DNA from: Herpetosiphon sp.
Lineage (GTDB): Bacteria; Chloroflexota; Anaerolineae; Anaerolineales; Villigracilaceae
DNA length: 35,533 nucleotides
Direction of reading: 5' to 3'
NCBI GenBank assembly: GCA_020717985.1
Contig: DYDH01000002.1
Coordinates: forward strand, 7,186-42,718
Shown: piece after piece, positions 26,411 through 34,641 of the stretch
Numbering within the stretch: position 1 is the stretch's first letter
How the letters are laid out: each line of letters starts with the position of its first letter
Notes under the pieces: generated by a model
Database searches by the model: none
Told to the model about the DNA's origin: nothing
The model's input: the letters and a program-made list of their open reading frames with translations, nothing else
Translations under genes and position numbers: made by a program

Positions 26411-28363
26411 ATGAAAGCTAAAACGAAACTACCGGAGTTGATGGAAACTTCTTATGAACTTTGGACTTTCCTCAAAATGCAAGCGGGTTTGGATGTGAAG
26501 TTTTACGATGCCGATTTGGTAGAAGAACTTCGAACCAGGCTTTTTCTGCCACCAGTAGGAGATTTTGATCAACTCTTGAAAACAACGAAAATAAGCACTG
26601 AGGATTTCATCACTGCATTTTTCCAGACCATACAGCCTTATGCTGAAATGATGATTGACTTACTTCGTATGTTTGAACAAGTCGGAGCAAACCGAACAGA
26701 CAAGAATATAGTTGTGAAGTTTAATTTTGATAATAATTTACCTGATTTAGGTTTCGATCTCAAACACTTTCGGGTTTGGTTGGAGACATGGCGAAAGTTG
26801 AAGGCGAAATTTCTTGCTAATGTCTGGACCTCGCAATCATTGTGGAATCTCAATGGCATTCTCAGAGAGAATAATCGTGAGTCGGTATTAAGAAATGAAG
26901 AGGCAAGAAGATGGGTGCTTGAGTATCGAGAACGTCGAGTATGGCCGAACTATATTCTTTCAGCACCTTCCAGCGGCGATCTGGATCTGGATCAACAGTT
27001 GGCCAAGGCTTGGCGGATTTGGCTGCGAGTCGTAGAAGAAAGCTCAAAATACGGTCAAGACCGCAATATCCTAAGAGAGCTTACCTTTGGAAGATATTCA
27101 AATTCAGATACTAATCGTCAAGATGAGGAAGATGCTGAAGAATGGCCAGCGACGCTCTTAGGTGGACTCGATTCTGATTTCTGGGCAAGTTCCTTCATTA
27201 CTGGCGCTTATCAAAAAGTCGAGACTCTCTCCCGTTTACCATCTCGGGAGTATGAACAAAAAGCAAGAGAACTGGCGTCTATGTTGGAAAAATTTTTCTC
27301 GTCTTTGCCGAGCGTACAGGTAGAGAAAGATGAGAGCATTCGTGAGCTTCAGGAGTATCTTCAACTCCCTATATGGCAAAGACGGCATGAGTTCTACTCA
27401 GTCTGGATATCGACACAACTACTAAACGCCTTAAGTGAGTCCCCGATCCGCGTCCATCACTCAGATGGTGCTTTGATATTTTCTTTTTCGGGAACGCATC
27501 TTGCAACTGCTGACAGTTTTGAACCACGCCTGCATGTTTGGGCTGAGTTGCGGTCTCCGCTTGCTGATCCGGTTGGTAAAGGCCGAAAACAAGCAATCCA
27601 ACCTGACTATTCCTTAATCACAGATCCTGTTACAAGTCCGCAATCGTCGATTTTGGAGGTTGAATGTAAACAGTACCGCCGACCATCGAAAAGCAATTTT
27701 TCTAATGCATTAACCGACTATGCTAGAGGACGTCCCAATGCATTTGTCGTACTGGTGAACTATGGCAGAGTAGATGAGTCCATTCTAAATACTATTGATC
27801 CCGGTCTTCGAAATCGCGTCAGTTTAATCGGTGAAATGCGCCCCGGGTCAAAAGAATCTCAAAAGAAGTTTAAGGAAATTGTCCAGGATGCAATACACCA
27901 ACGCTATGGTTCTATTTCTGGGTCAACTCCGCCATCGGAGATTATTAATCTGGATGATACTGGGCTGATCAATCTCTCATGGGGAATTAGCCCGCGCGAT
28001 CTTGATTTGCATCTTAGAATCGATGTTGATTCTGAGTCACATGAAATTTGTTACTCCGATAAGGGTAGCCTAGTTGAGGAACCTTGGGCGGAACTTAACA
28101 TAGATGAGACACATGGATCTGGATCTGAGAAGATCACGATAAAAAGATGGAAGGAAGGCAAATATCACTTTGCCGTGAAAAATTACTCTGAGGAAATCCC
28201 ACTTGCTGGATGCGCTGCACATATTTTGTTTTCTTGCGGCCAAGTGGAGCGTGAACTTCTGTGCCCTAATGAAGGCGCAGGCAATTGGTGGTTACTATTT
28301 ATTTTGGATGGTCAAACAGGCAAGATCGAGATTGTCAACAAAATCGTTGACCAATTTCAATGA
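26411..28363 (+). CDS. PD-(D/E)XK nuclease-like protein with C-terminal DUF2135/YfaP-like domain
   Basis: The ATG at 26411 follows GAAGG at a good distance and is preferred to a GTG at 26393 in the same frame. Residues 1-330 are largely helical with no recognised family. A nuclease-like core follows: IQPDYSLI (Asp399), then LEVECKQY (Glu418, Lys420), then a helix and a strand FVVLVNYGR. From about 515 to 650 the sequence fits the DUF2135/YfaP beta-sandwich: LSWGISPRDLDLHLRID, a Y-x-D-K-G turn, ELNIDETHGSGSEKITI and GKYHFAVKNYS. That combination of a nuclease with a DUF2135 domain is unusual. It is the second gene of a pair with the helicase. The beta domain may recognise a partner, substrate or envelope ligand; the role is unknown. 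Confidence 0.72.
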   Translation: MKAKTKLPELMETSYELWTFLKMQAGLDVKFYDADLVEELRTRLFLPPVGDFDQLLKTTKISTEDFITAFFQTIQPYAEMMIDLLRMFEQVGANRTDKNIVVKFNFDNNLPDLGFDLKHFRVWLETWRKLKAKFLANVWTSQSLWNLNGILRENNRESVLRNEEARRWVLEYRERRVWPNYILSAPSSGDLDLDQQLAKAWRIWLRVVEESSKYGQDRNILRELTFGRYSNSDTNRQDEEDAEEWPATLLGGLDSDFWASSFITGAYQKVETLSRLPSREYEQKARELASMLEKFFSSLPSVQVEKDESIRELQEYLQLPIWQRRHEFYSVWISTQLLNALSESPIRVHHSDGALIFSFSGTHLATADSFEPRLHVWAELRSPLADPVGKGRKQAIQPDYSLITDPVTSPQSSILEVECKQYRRPSKSNFSNALTDYARGRPNAFVVLVNYGRVDESILNTIDPGLRNRVSLIGEMRPGSKESQKKFKEIVQDAIHQRYGSISGSTPPSEIINLDDTGLINLSWGISPRDLDLHLRIDVDSESHEICYSDKGSLVEEPWAELNIDETHGSGSEKITIKRWKEGKYHFAVKNYSEEIPLAGCAAHILFSCGQVERELLCPNEGAGNWWLLFILDGQTGKIEIVNKIVDQFQ

Positions 28364-28398
28364 TCCAATCTGTATGATTGCCTATTGCATAATCAGCA

Positions 28399-29601
28399 CT
28401 AACTCGAAAAATCCTCGGGCCAGAGCATGTCTGTTGCATCAACTGCCAGCGGGTATCCAAATGAATACGCGTTGTATAACTTGATCGCTCGTTGCCCCTG
28501 ATATTTACTGATATAACGCAGAATCAGATAGTACAACATCATTTTGATGGAGTTGTAACCAGCCTCTTCTGGGGTCATGTCCTCCCACTCCTTGGGAAGC
28601 GGTTTATTCGCATAGATCACCTTCCCCACCTGGGACATGTACCAGAAAGTCATTTCATAAGCAGCCTGTTCTAGTGCCTCTTTTGACCAGCTCAGGGTAA
28701 TCAGCCACTGGTTCGATTGAACCTCATCAAAGCGGGTCGGAGAGGGCGGTTCCTGTGGATCCGGAAAAACCAATTTCCAGCCCGTAGCCGTGTCTTTGCG
28801 GGACCATTCGCGACTTATCTTCCATGTTGAGGGAATTATCATGATGGAAAGTGGGTTGATGATGCTAATCTGCTTTTCCTTCCAGTAGTATTCGCCTAGT
28901 TTTACTCCCCCGTTTAATCGGGTCAGATGATGTTCGATTTGTTTTATTAGTTTTTCCCTAGAGAGGGTCATAGACTTTATTTCTATTACCCCATGAACAT
29001 TCAAATCCATTTCCTGTGATTTATTTTTTCTCTTAATCATTTCTATGATCAAGCCATCTGCTCCTTTTGTCAATCCACCCCATCGCTTTATGTTGCCCGA
29101 ATCAATTTGACGATGTTCTTGGATCGTATCGCCAAAATATAGTTCCACACTCCTGGAAAGGTCCTTACTTTGTTGTAGCTTTTCAACCAACTCAAGGCAA
29201 GGACCAATGGAAAGTAATTCAGCGAGTTCGCCCTTAAAGCGATTGACCATGTGTGAAAAAATAAACTGAACAGCCTGTCCGCATTCGGGATATGAAAGAA
29301 ATGTTTCCCCATCGCTTGTTGTTTGCCTTGGGCGATCAGAGTCCAATGGGCCATACTCTATCAGTCGCCGAAAAAGATCCCCACGTGGATGATTTTCTAT
29401 ATCACGGATGGCTGTATCTAGGGAATATTTGAAAACATCCCAAACCGTCTTTCCTTTTACATTCACCAAAGAACTATCTAATCCGATTTCAATTGATCGG
29501 TATATATCTCTAGCAAGCAGGGGATTATGGATTATTTCAGTTATGCGATTGATTAATTTTTTTGATCTCAACAGAAAAGAACCTCCCTTCGAAACGATCA
29601 T
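28399..29601 (-). CDS. PD-(D/E)XK nuclease-like protein, possibly restriction endonuclease-related (400 aa)
   Basis: The central part has GGLTKGADGLIIE (Asp182) and, after a basic loop, HGVIEIKSM (Glu207, Lys209), the signature of a PD-(D/E)XK nuclease. The C-terminal 170 residues are aromatic-rich and may form a DNA-binding or partner surface. No family is recognised. It is convergent to the helicase/DUF2135 pair, with a gap of only 35 bases. The start is uncertain: ATG at 29601 gives 400 residues, but a strong AAGGGAGG lies inside the frame at 29582-29589, and a TTG at 29571 (nine bases beyond it) would give 390. No methyltransferase is adjacent, so a classical type II RM system is not supported. 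Confidence 0.6.
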   Translation of the reverse strand: MIVSKGGSFLLRSKKLINRITEIIHNPLLARDIYRSIEIGLDSSLVNVKGKTVWDVFKYSLDTAIRDIENHPRGDLFRRLIEYGPLDSDRPRQTTSDGETFLSYPECGQAVQFIFSHMVNRFKGELAELLSIGPCLELVEKLQQSKDLSRSVELYFGDTIQEHRQIDSGNIKRWGGLTKGADGLIIEMIKRKNKSQEMDLNVHGVIEIKSMTLSREKLIKQIEHHLTRLNGGVKLGEYYWKEKQISIINPLSIMIIPSTWKISREWSRKDTATGWKLVFPDPQEPPSPTRFDEVQSNQWLITLSWSKEALEQAAYEMTFWYMSQVGKVIYANKPLPKEWEDMTPEEAGYNSIKMMLYYLILRYISKYQGQRAIKLYNAYSFGYPLAVDATDMLWPEDFSS

Positions 29602-29694
29602 TAAAAAATCCTGATATCATTCAAACTCGTCAAAGCGTAGATCTGCCAAGGTTATCAATTCTTAACCGGATTCGCCATTGGTGAGTATTCGGAT

Positions 29695-30519
29695 TCACGG
29701 AACGCTATTGAATGCATGAGAGTTGTTGGTGACAAAGCGTGCGGCTCCCGCAAATTGCGAATCTGCAGCAGTAAAAAGCTCAACCAACTCGTGAGTTACT
29801 TTAATTAGAAGTGCATTGTTGGAATTCTTCGCCAATTCATGTGATTCTATTGCTTTAATAGCCTTTGCGATTTCTTTGGCGCGATCACTGCGAAGCCGGC
29901 GACGATTCAGATGGCAGATCTTAATGGTTTCCTCAGCGCGTTCTTGCTTGGGCACAGAATTGGACTCCTCGACCAGAATGTAACCTTTTACATCATATCG
30001 GAAATATTGCTCGCAATCCTGATCCATACAAGGATTGAGTAGTAGTGGTTCTTCAAGATTCAGGAGGTCATTGGGGCCCATCGCCCGATTGGCTTCATCG
30101 TGCAGCGGAAACTGATCCAGTTTCCCTGCTACTGGACCAACAGTTGGGTCATCAAATGTTGGCTGATCTGTCCGATTTTGATTACAGAACACACAAGAGG
30201 GCAGCAGGTTATCCCAGGTATAGGCCAGCCAATAATAACCATGATGGTCCTTGTTTTCCTTGACACGTCCTTTAGGCCGATAGTGCTCAACGTCCCACGG
30301 CCCTTGAGAGGCGGGCTTTCCTTCACAATAGGCACATTTTTCATTGAAAAGTTTTTCTAATGATTTTTTCACTTCAACATGCTTGTAATGGTCGGTAACG
30401 ACATGGTCTTCGCCATCCTGCATCGCTTGATTTGTCAAAGCTGTGGCGGTTTGAAACCATGCCTGATTTGGTTGAATCGCCACGTTTCCCGCCAACTGAT
30501 TTCGGTCTACAAATATCAT
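29695..30519 (-). CDS. ptuB: Septu HNH nuclease PtuB
   Basis: The HNH core is intact: CAYC (Cys62, Cys65), WDVEHYRPKGRV (His79), then YTWDNLLPSCVFCN (Asn104, Cys109, Cys112). The order CxxC, EHxRPK and WxNLLPxCxxCN is characteristic of PtuB (the TIGR02646 group). Its length of 274 residues is usual. The start overlaps the stop of the PtuA gene by four bases, as in known Septu operons. In Septu the PtuA hexamer holds PtuB and releases or activates its DNA-cutting activity on phage infection. No reverse transcriptase or retron RNA is nearby, so it is stand-alone Septu, not the retron-linked form. Confidence 0.88.
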   Translation of the reverse strand: MIFVDRNQLAGNVAIQPNQAWFQTATALTNQAMQDGEDHVVTDHYKHVEVKKSLEKLFNEKCAYCEGKPASQGPWDVEHYRPKGRVKENKDHHGYYWLAYTWDNLLPSCVFCNQNRTDQPTFDDPTVGPVAGKLDQFPLHDEANRAMGPNDLLNLEEPLLLNPCMDQDCEQYFRYDVKGYILVEESNSVPKQERAEETIKICHLNRRRLRSDRAKEIAKAIKAIESHELAKNSNNALLIKVTHELVELFTAADSQFAGAARFVTNNSHAFNSVP

Positions 30520-31769
30520 TCCTTCCCCTCCGCATTTTTTAGAAGGCGTAAAACCTCATCTAGTTTCTCGTCAATTGGGTCAGTCTCTGTTTGTGCCTCT
30601 TTCGATTCGCCTAGATTGGCCGAGAGTCTATTAAGTTCTTCAGACTCCGTTCCACTTAAGTCATCAGGCGATTTCCGAGCAAGTAACCGGTAACGAGCCA
30701 AATCATCTTGTGTGGCTTTGGGATATGGGTCTGTGCCAAAAAGTGCTTCTTCAACCAACACATCTTCAGCAGAATAACCATTAAGTTGTGGTATGTTTAC
30801 ATTTCGAATTTCATTGGTTTCCAAGTCCCGTTGAAGAGAAATAATATTTTCCCTTCCCACACCGAGTGCAGTGAGTGGGCTGTGAGTTGTAGCAAATATT
30901 TGTAATTCTGGAAAATTATCGTGTAACTGATTAATTAGATCACTTTGCATGGATGGATGGAGGTGTTGTTCAATCTCATCCACAAGCAATATCCCACGAA
31001 TGCCTCCATCTTTCGAAATAGCCCCAGCTTGCATTGCGCGGCCATATAAATCTATGACCCAATTAAAGGTCAACCGATATCCATCTGCCCAGGCATCAAG
31101 AGGAATGGACTTCCCAAAACCTGGACCTGATATTTGGACACCCCCTCCCTTGCGAAACTCGATATTATGCTGATCACCCAACTCTAAAAGGCGTTTGATG
31201 CCCCTTAACGCGGGTTCGAAAATGTCCTGACCTTCATAATCAAATAGTCGGCGAAGTGTGATTTCTGGATTCAAAAGGCGCCGCTCATAGTCAAACAAGG
31301 AGCCCACTGAATCAAGTTGCCGATATTGTTCTTCCGATGTAACACCGGTGAGACTTCGCCCGGCGCCATAGCCGCAAACAAAAAAATTTTGTTGATTCCT
31401 GTCTCGATCGACTGCACGGATAAGGGAGAAACGACTTCCCTCTCCTTCGATAATGACCTCAATGTTATTGCTACTTTTATCCGCTAGGTTAGTCACCTGA
31501 ATCCGAATTATCCCGGTATTTTTGCCTTGTCGCACCAACGAACCTTGACTTGAGGAAAGCAATGCAGTTGCATCAGATTGTGGGCTCAGGGCAAGCGCGA
31601 TAGCTCGTAGGATAGTGCTCTTGCCCATGCCATTTCTGCCAATAATAACTAGCTTCTTTCGGAGTTCATCCTGAGATTGCAAATTGAGAACGAGGTTTGA
31701 AAAGCCGCGAATGTTCTTGAATTCAATTCTTGTAACATGACTGAACTTTAAATTATCTATTTGTTCCAT
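30516..31769 (-). CDS. ptuA: Septu ATPase PtuA
   Basis: Walker A GRNGMGKST (44-52), Walker B ILLVDEIE (260-267) followed by QHLHPS, and an H-loop TTHSP (294-298) define an ABC/RecF-type ATPase of PtuA size (417 aa). The N-terminus (RIEFKNIRGFSNLVLNL) is the usual strand-loop-strand of this class. The last 60 residues are charged and helical and may contact PtuB, whose gene overlaps by four bases. A ribosome-binding site AAGGAAG precedes the ATG. The pair differs clearly from the ATPase-HNH pair in the type I operon, so the island carries two separate modules of this kind. Confidence 0.88.
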   Translation of the reverse strand: MEQIDNLKFSHVTRIEFKNIRGFSNLVLNLQSQDELRKKLVIIGRNGMGKSTILRAIALALSPQSDATALLSSSQGSLVRQGKNTGIIRIQVTNLADKSSNNIEVIIEGEGSRFSLIRAVDRDRNQQNFFVCGYGAGRSLTGVTSEEQYRQLDSVGSLFDYERRLLNPEITLRRLFDYEGQDIFEPALRGIKRLLELGDQHNIEFRKGGGVQISGPGFGKSIPLDAWADGYRLTFNWVIDLYGRAMQAGAISKDGGIRGILLVDEIEQHLHPSMQSDLINQLHDNFPELQIFATTHSPLTALGVGRENIISLQRDLETNEIRNVNIPQLNGYSAEDVLVEEALFGTDPYPKATQDDLARYRLLARKSPDDLSGTESEELNRLSANLGESKEAQTETDPIDEKLDEVLRLLKNAEGKE

Positions 31770-31816
31770 GATTTATCTTCCTTACTCAGGTAGAAATATC
31801 ACCTGTATGTATCCGA

Positions 31817-31822
31817 ATTATA
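31817..31822 (-). promoter_or_regulatory. Candidate -10 box for the Septu operon
   Basis: The complement of these bases reads TATAAT, lying about 48 bases ahead of the ptuA start in the 118-base spacer upstream of the operon. No good -35 hexamer is found at 16-18 bases, so the promoter may be weak or activator-dependent. Confidence 0.35.
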
Positions 31823-31887
31823 ATCTAAAGGATCAATCATGATTTCAGCTATGCTAATTTGTTCTTCCTATATACAACATACAGCAG

Positions 31888-32994
31888 TCATTCAATAACT
31901 ATTGTGCCCCACTCAACTGTGGGTAATTTCCCAAACATCTTCCTTTTGCTCATTACCACAGCTACCTCTTGCGGTAAATCTATACAAGCCCAGCGTGCGG
32001 CTTCATGTACCCAATTGACACTCAACTGTGTATATACAAGCCGTATCCCTGTCTCTTGGCAGAATCTCCCAGCCTCATCTATTCTCTTTTGGGTAATCTC
32101 CACTATTTGTTTCCTGCTTTTATGTTCATCCCCCACCTCCAGCCAGAATAAGGTTTCAAACCCTTGAATTCTTCCCCATGCCAGGCCATCCGGGAGTACG
32201 GATACTTCTGGTAAACGAACCTCACTCCAGCCTGCCCAAATCTCAGCCTTGGGCCAGGCGGACTTCAACCACTCAGACCATTTGCGTGAAACCTGTCGAT
32301 GGGGAGTTCCAATCTGTTGTAGATTTTCCTCTGTTCGATTTTTAAAATCCAACGCTGTTGGAACGCCCCAACTTCGTAATGCAATTGAGAGCCCTTTACT
32401 TCTGGGATGCCAAAGTGGAAATGGATCCATCTGTTCAGGCTTGGATTTGTCACTCTGTATTTTTGGGCTGATTTTATAGACAGTCAACTTTTTCGCCTTC
32501 AGCATCTCAAGAAGATTACTCGTTAATTCAACTGGCAAACCCGCCTGTGATGCAACCTCCTCCTCACTTCCTTTTTCCATTCTCCCCAAAGCTTGCAAGC
32601 ATCTCAATTCTCCCTGGGAAACAGATTTCTGTTTATCCTCCACAGCAGGAGGCGGTTGAGATTGTGAATACAATAACGGTGGTGGGAAGGAAAAATCCAC
32701 ATAGTTCGGTGTTATCCGCGTGTGTGTCACTACAAAGGGCACTGCCAGTCCTTTCAAGGACCGTATCACCTCCGCCGCATACCATTCGCCAATAGCATCC
32801 ACTTGCACCCAAAGCGAAGCGCTGGAACGTTTGCTGAATGTATGCGCTGCCATGCGTTTCAGTAGCGGCGCAAACTCAAAAGGTGGAATACAAGCCTGGG
32901 CGTCGATGCGAAAAATAAAAGTATCAGACCAGCCATCCTGAAAAGGCAGGCTGACCCAATCTGAAAAAGTCATCTTTCCAATGCGAACAGTCAT
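31888..32994 (-). CDS. Replication-relaxation-like protein of the conjugative element
   Basis: A winged-helix segment (about 127-175: ELRCLQALGRMEKGSEEEVASQAGLP, then LLEMLKAKKLTVYK) is followed by a nuclease-like core with LPDGLAWGR (Asp269) and LFWLEVGDEHKSR (Glu286), then a helix and the strand GIRLVYTQ. This layout resembles replication-relaxation family proteins, which are common on conjugative elements and pair a wHTH with a relaxase-accessory nuclease-like fold. The similarity is by pattern only. The gene begins three bases after the M23 peptidase stop, so it belongs to the conjugation operon and appears to be its last gene. DNA processing or copy control is the likely role. Confidence 0.55.
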   Translation of the reverse strand: MTVRIGKMTFSDWVSLPFQDGWSDTFIFRIDAQACIPPFEFAPLLKRMAAHTFSKRSSASLWVQVDAIGEWYAAEVIRSLKGLAVPFVVTHTRITPNYVDFSFPPPLLYSQSQPPPAVEDKQKSVSQGELRCLQALGRMEKGSEEEVASQAGLPVELTSNLLEMLKAKKLTVYKISPKIQSDKSKPEQMDPFPLWHPRSKGLSIALRSWGVPTALDFKNRTEENLQQIGTPHRQVSRKWSEWLKSAWPKAEIWAGWSEVRLPEVSVLPDGLAWGRIQGFETLFWLEVGDEHKSRKQIVEITQKRIDEAGRFCQETGIRLVYTQLSVNWVHEAARWACIDLPQEVAVVMSKRKMFGKLPTVEWGTIVIE

Positions 32995-32997
32995 GGG

Positions 32998-33699
32998 TTA
33001 GCTCGAACACCCGATATTGATGAATTCATCATCGGTAAAAAATAATTGCGGGTTGAGCCAGACATAGGTATTCTCGCCTGTCTTCTGTTTGATGCCATAA
33101 TGCAGATGGGCACCGGTGCTGTTACCAGTATTGCCGCTCAATCCAACCACATCGCCGTAATTCAAAATATCGCCTTCGGATACCTGGATACTGCTCAGAT
33201 GTGCCAGCCAGACCTGATAGCCATTGTTCTCCACGACTACCAGATTCCCCCACGGACCATTCGAACCAGCCCAGGCCACTTTGCCTGCTATCGTCGTATG
33301 AATGGGAGTTCCTTCATTCACAGGAAAGTCACTGCCGGTGTGTGTCTGATAGTACGGGTCATGAAAGACACAGCCCAATAATGGCTTGTCATACCACGTG
33401 CTCCAATGTTGAATGGGTCCAATCATTGGCAAGCCATAAATAGCAGACTCCGGACCGACATATCCATCCCACGGAACGGCACTTAAACCCGCCGGAGACG
33501 AATCACCAATTGAACCGTTGTCGCTGGTCTCTGCATATTGAGGGATATCGAACAACCATTGTTCGACGCCCGGTTGCGCCCATTCAGGTAATTGTGGAAT
33601 GGTCATAACGACCAACATGACATATCCAATGACCAAAGCCGCCCCGCAAAGCAACGGGGCGGCCATCATAATCATCGAAAAACGAAAGAACCCTTTCAC
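32998..33699 (-). CDS. Membrane-anchored M23 family metallopeptidase
   Basis: Residues 9-35 form one hydrophobic anchor, so the catalytic part lies outside the cytoplasm. The M23 zinc site is complete: HTGSDF (His120, Asp124), AHLS (His167) and HLH (198-200). These enzymes cut peptide cross-bridges of the cell wall. The position between the TadC-like and replication-relaxation-like genes fits a conjugation channel needing local wall opening, not a phage lysin. The GTG start overlaps the stop of the upstream gene by one base, indicating translational coupling. Confidence 0.88.
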   Translation of the reverse strand: MKGFFRFSMIMMAAPLLCGAALVIGYVMLVVMTIPQLPEWAQPGVEQWLFDIPQYAETSDNGSIGDSSPAGLSAVPWDGYVGPESAIYGLPMIGPIQHWSTWYDKPLLGCVFHDPYYQTHTGSDFPVNEGTPIHTTIAGKVAWAGSNGPWGNLVVVENNGYQVWLAHLSSIQVSEGDILNYGDVVGLSGNTGNSTGAHLHYGIKQKTGENTYVWLNPQLFFTDDEFINIGCSS

Positions 33700-34631
33700 T
33701 ACAAAACCCGCCCTAATCGATCCAAACGAATCTCGCCTTGTTGTCCGGCCTGCAAGCCCATTGAGGCTTCAATGGATAGACCGTTACGGATCATCCTCAT
33801 CGAGAGCCAATACGAAAGGCCTGACCCGATGATGACCGGCGATAACAAAAGTGGATTTGCGGAATATAACTTTCCGGTTTCCGGTGTGGTGATGGCTATC
33901 ACTACTAACACTGCCGGGGGAAAGAGCGCCAGAAATCTGGCCTGCCATTCCACGCCTTTGGCTGCAGCACGTGCGCGCGATAAGACTTCCACCACAGTTC
34001 CCAAGGTTCTTCGTAATGAGGCAACCAAAGGTCCAATCTCGATACGGCCTTCAATGGAGGACAACAGGGAAGTGGCAACGATATCCACGGCGGGATTGTC
34101 CCAGGCGGTGGTCCATTCACGGACGGCCAGCGCCGCTTCATCAGCAGGCGCGGTTCGCAGGCGTACAACCAAATCACCCAACACCATCCTGCCATCCGGA
34201 CCAACTGCCTGTGATGCATCATCAAGTGCATCGCCCAATGGCTTGCCTTGAGATAACAAAGTCTCCACCACACCCAGCCCACGCAAAATATCCTTGGCTT
34301 GCTTCAAACGAAACTCCTGACGTTTATCGCCTAGCGTGCCTGCATACAATAATCCTCCTGCAATCGCAAACAGGATCGCAGGAAAGACTCCGAGGAAGAT
34401 TCCGCCTGCCAGCCCACCACCAACCCAAGCGATGAACCCGTAGGCGATCTGGTTGAAAGCCAATCCGGTTCCCGTCTGGCGCGCAAACTTTTCAGGATCA
34501 AAATTTTTCTTCGGTTGGGCAATGCCCATTGCGCGTGCCATTCCTGCTTCATCCACAGTACGTCGCCAGCCAATGGAGATGGGGACGGCGGCCAGTGCAA
34601 GTGCGGCAATCAATGAAATCAAAGTGATCAT
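33699..34631 (-). CDS. Type II secretion F-domain (TadB/TadC-like) membrane protein
   Basis: The ATG at 34631 has AGGAGAG upstream and avoids overlap with the neighbouring gene; a longer frame from 34712 would overlap it by 71 bases. A signal-anchor-like segment (ITLISLIAALALAAVPISIGW) starts the protein. Hydrophobic segments occur near 60-100 and at the C-terminus (ALFPPAVLVVIAIT; LLLSPVIIGSGLSYWLSM). The cytoplasmic middle (about 105-235) with AKDILRGLGVVETLLSQGKPLGDAL fits the T2SSF four-helix domain, which forms the inner-membrane platform of Tad and type IV pilus systems. It may serve the transfer apparatus of this element. Confidence 0.72.
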   Translation of the reverse strand: MITLISLIAALALAAVPISIGWRRTVDEAGMARAMGIAQPKKNFDPEKFARQTGTGLAFNQIAYGFIAWVGGGLAGGIFLGVFPAILFAIAGGLLYAGTLGDKRQEFRLKQAKDILRGLGVVETLLSQGKPLGDALDDASQAVGPDGRMVLGDLVVRLRTAPADEAALAVREWTTAWDNPAVDIVATSLLSSIEGRIEIGPLVASLRRTLGTVVEVLSRARAAAKGVEWQARFLALFPPAVLVVIAITTPETGKLYSANPLLLSPVIIGSGLSYWLSMRMIRNGLSIEASMGLQAGQQGEIRLDRLGRVL

Positions 34632-34641
34632 TTCTTCTCTC

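Noticed and set aside
23237-28363. Hachiman or DISARM system
   Set aside because: The helicase partner is not a DUF1837 protein, and no DISARM methylase, DrmB or phospholipase-D gene is present.
28399-29601. Type II restriction-modification system
   Set aside because: There is a nuclease-like core but no adjacent methyltransferase, and the nearest methylase belongs to the type I operon.
29695-31769. Retron-linked Septu (Ec78 type)
   Set aside because: No reverse transcriptase reading frame or structured msr/msd region is found near the PtuAB genes.
32998-33699. Phage endolysin and hence a prophage
   Set aside because: The M23 protein has a membrane anchor and sits among VirB2-, PrgI- and TadC-like genes; no capsid, tail or terminase genes are seen.
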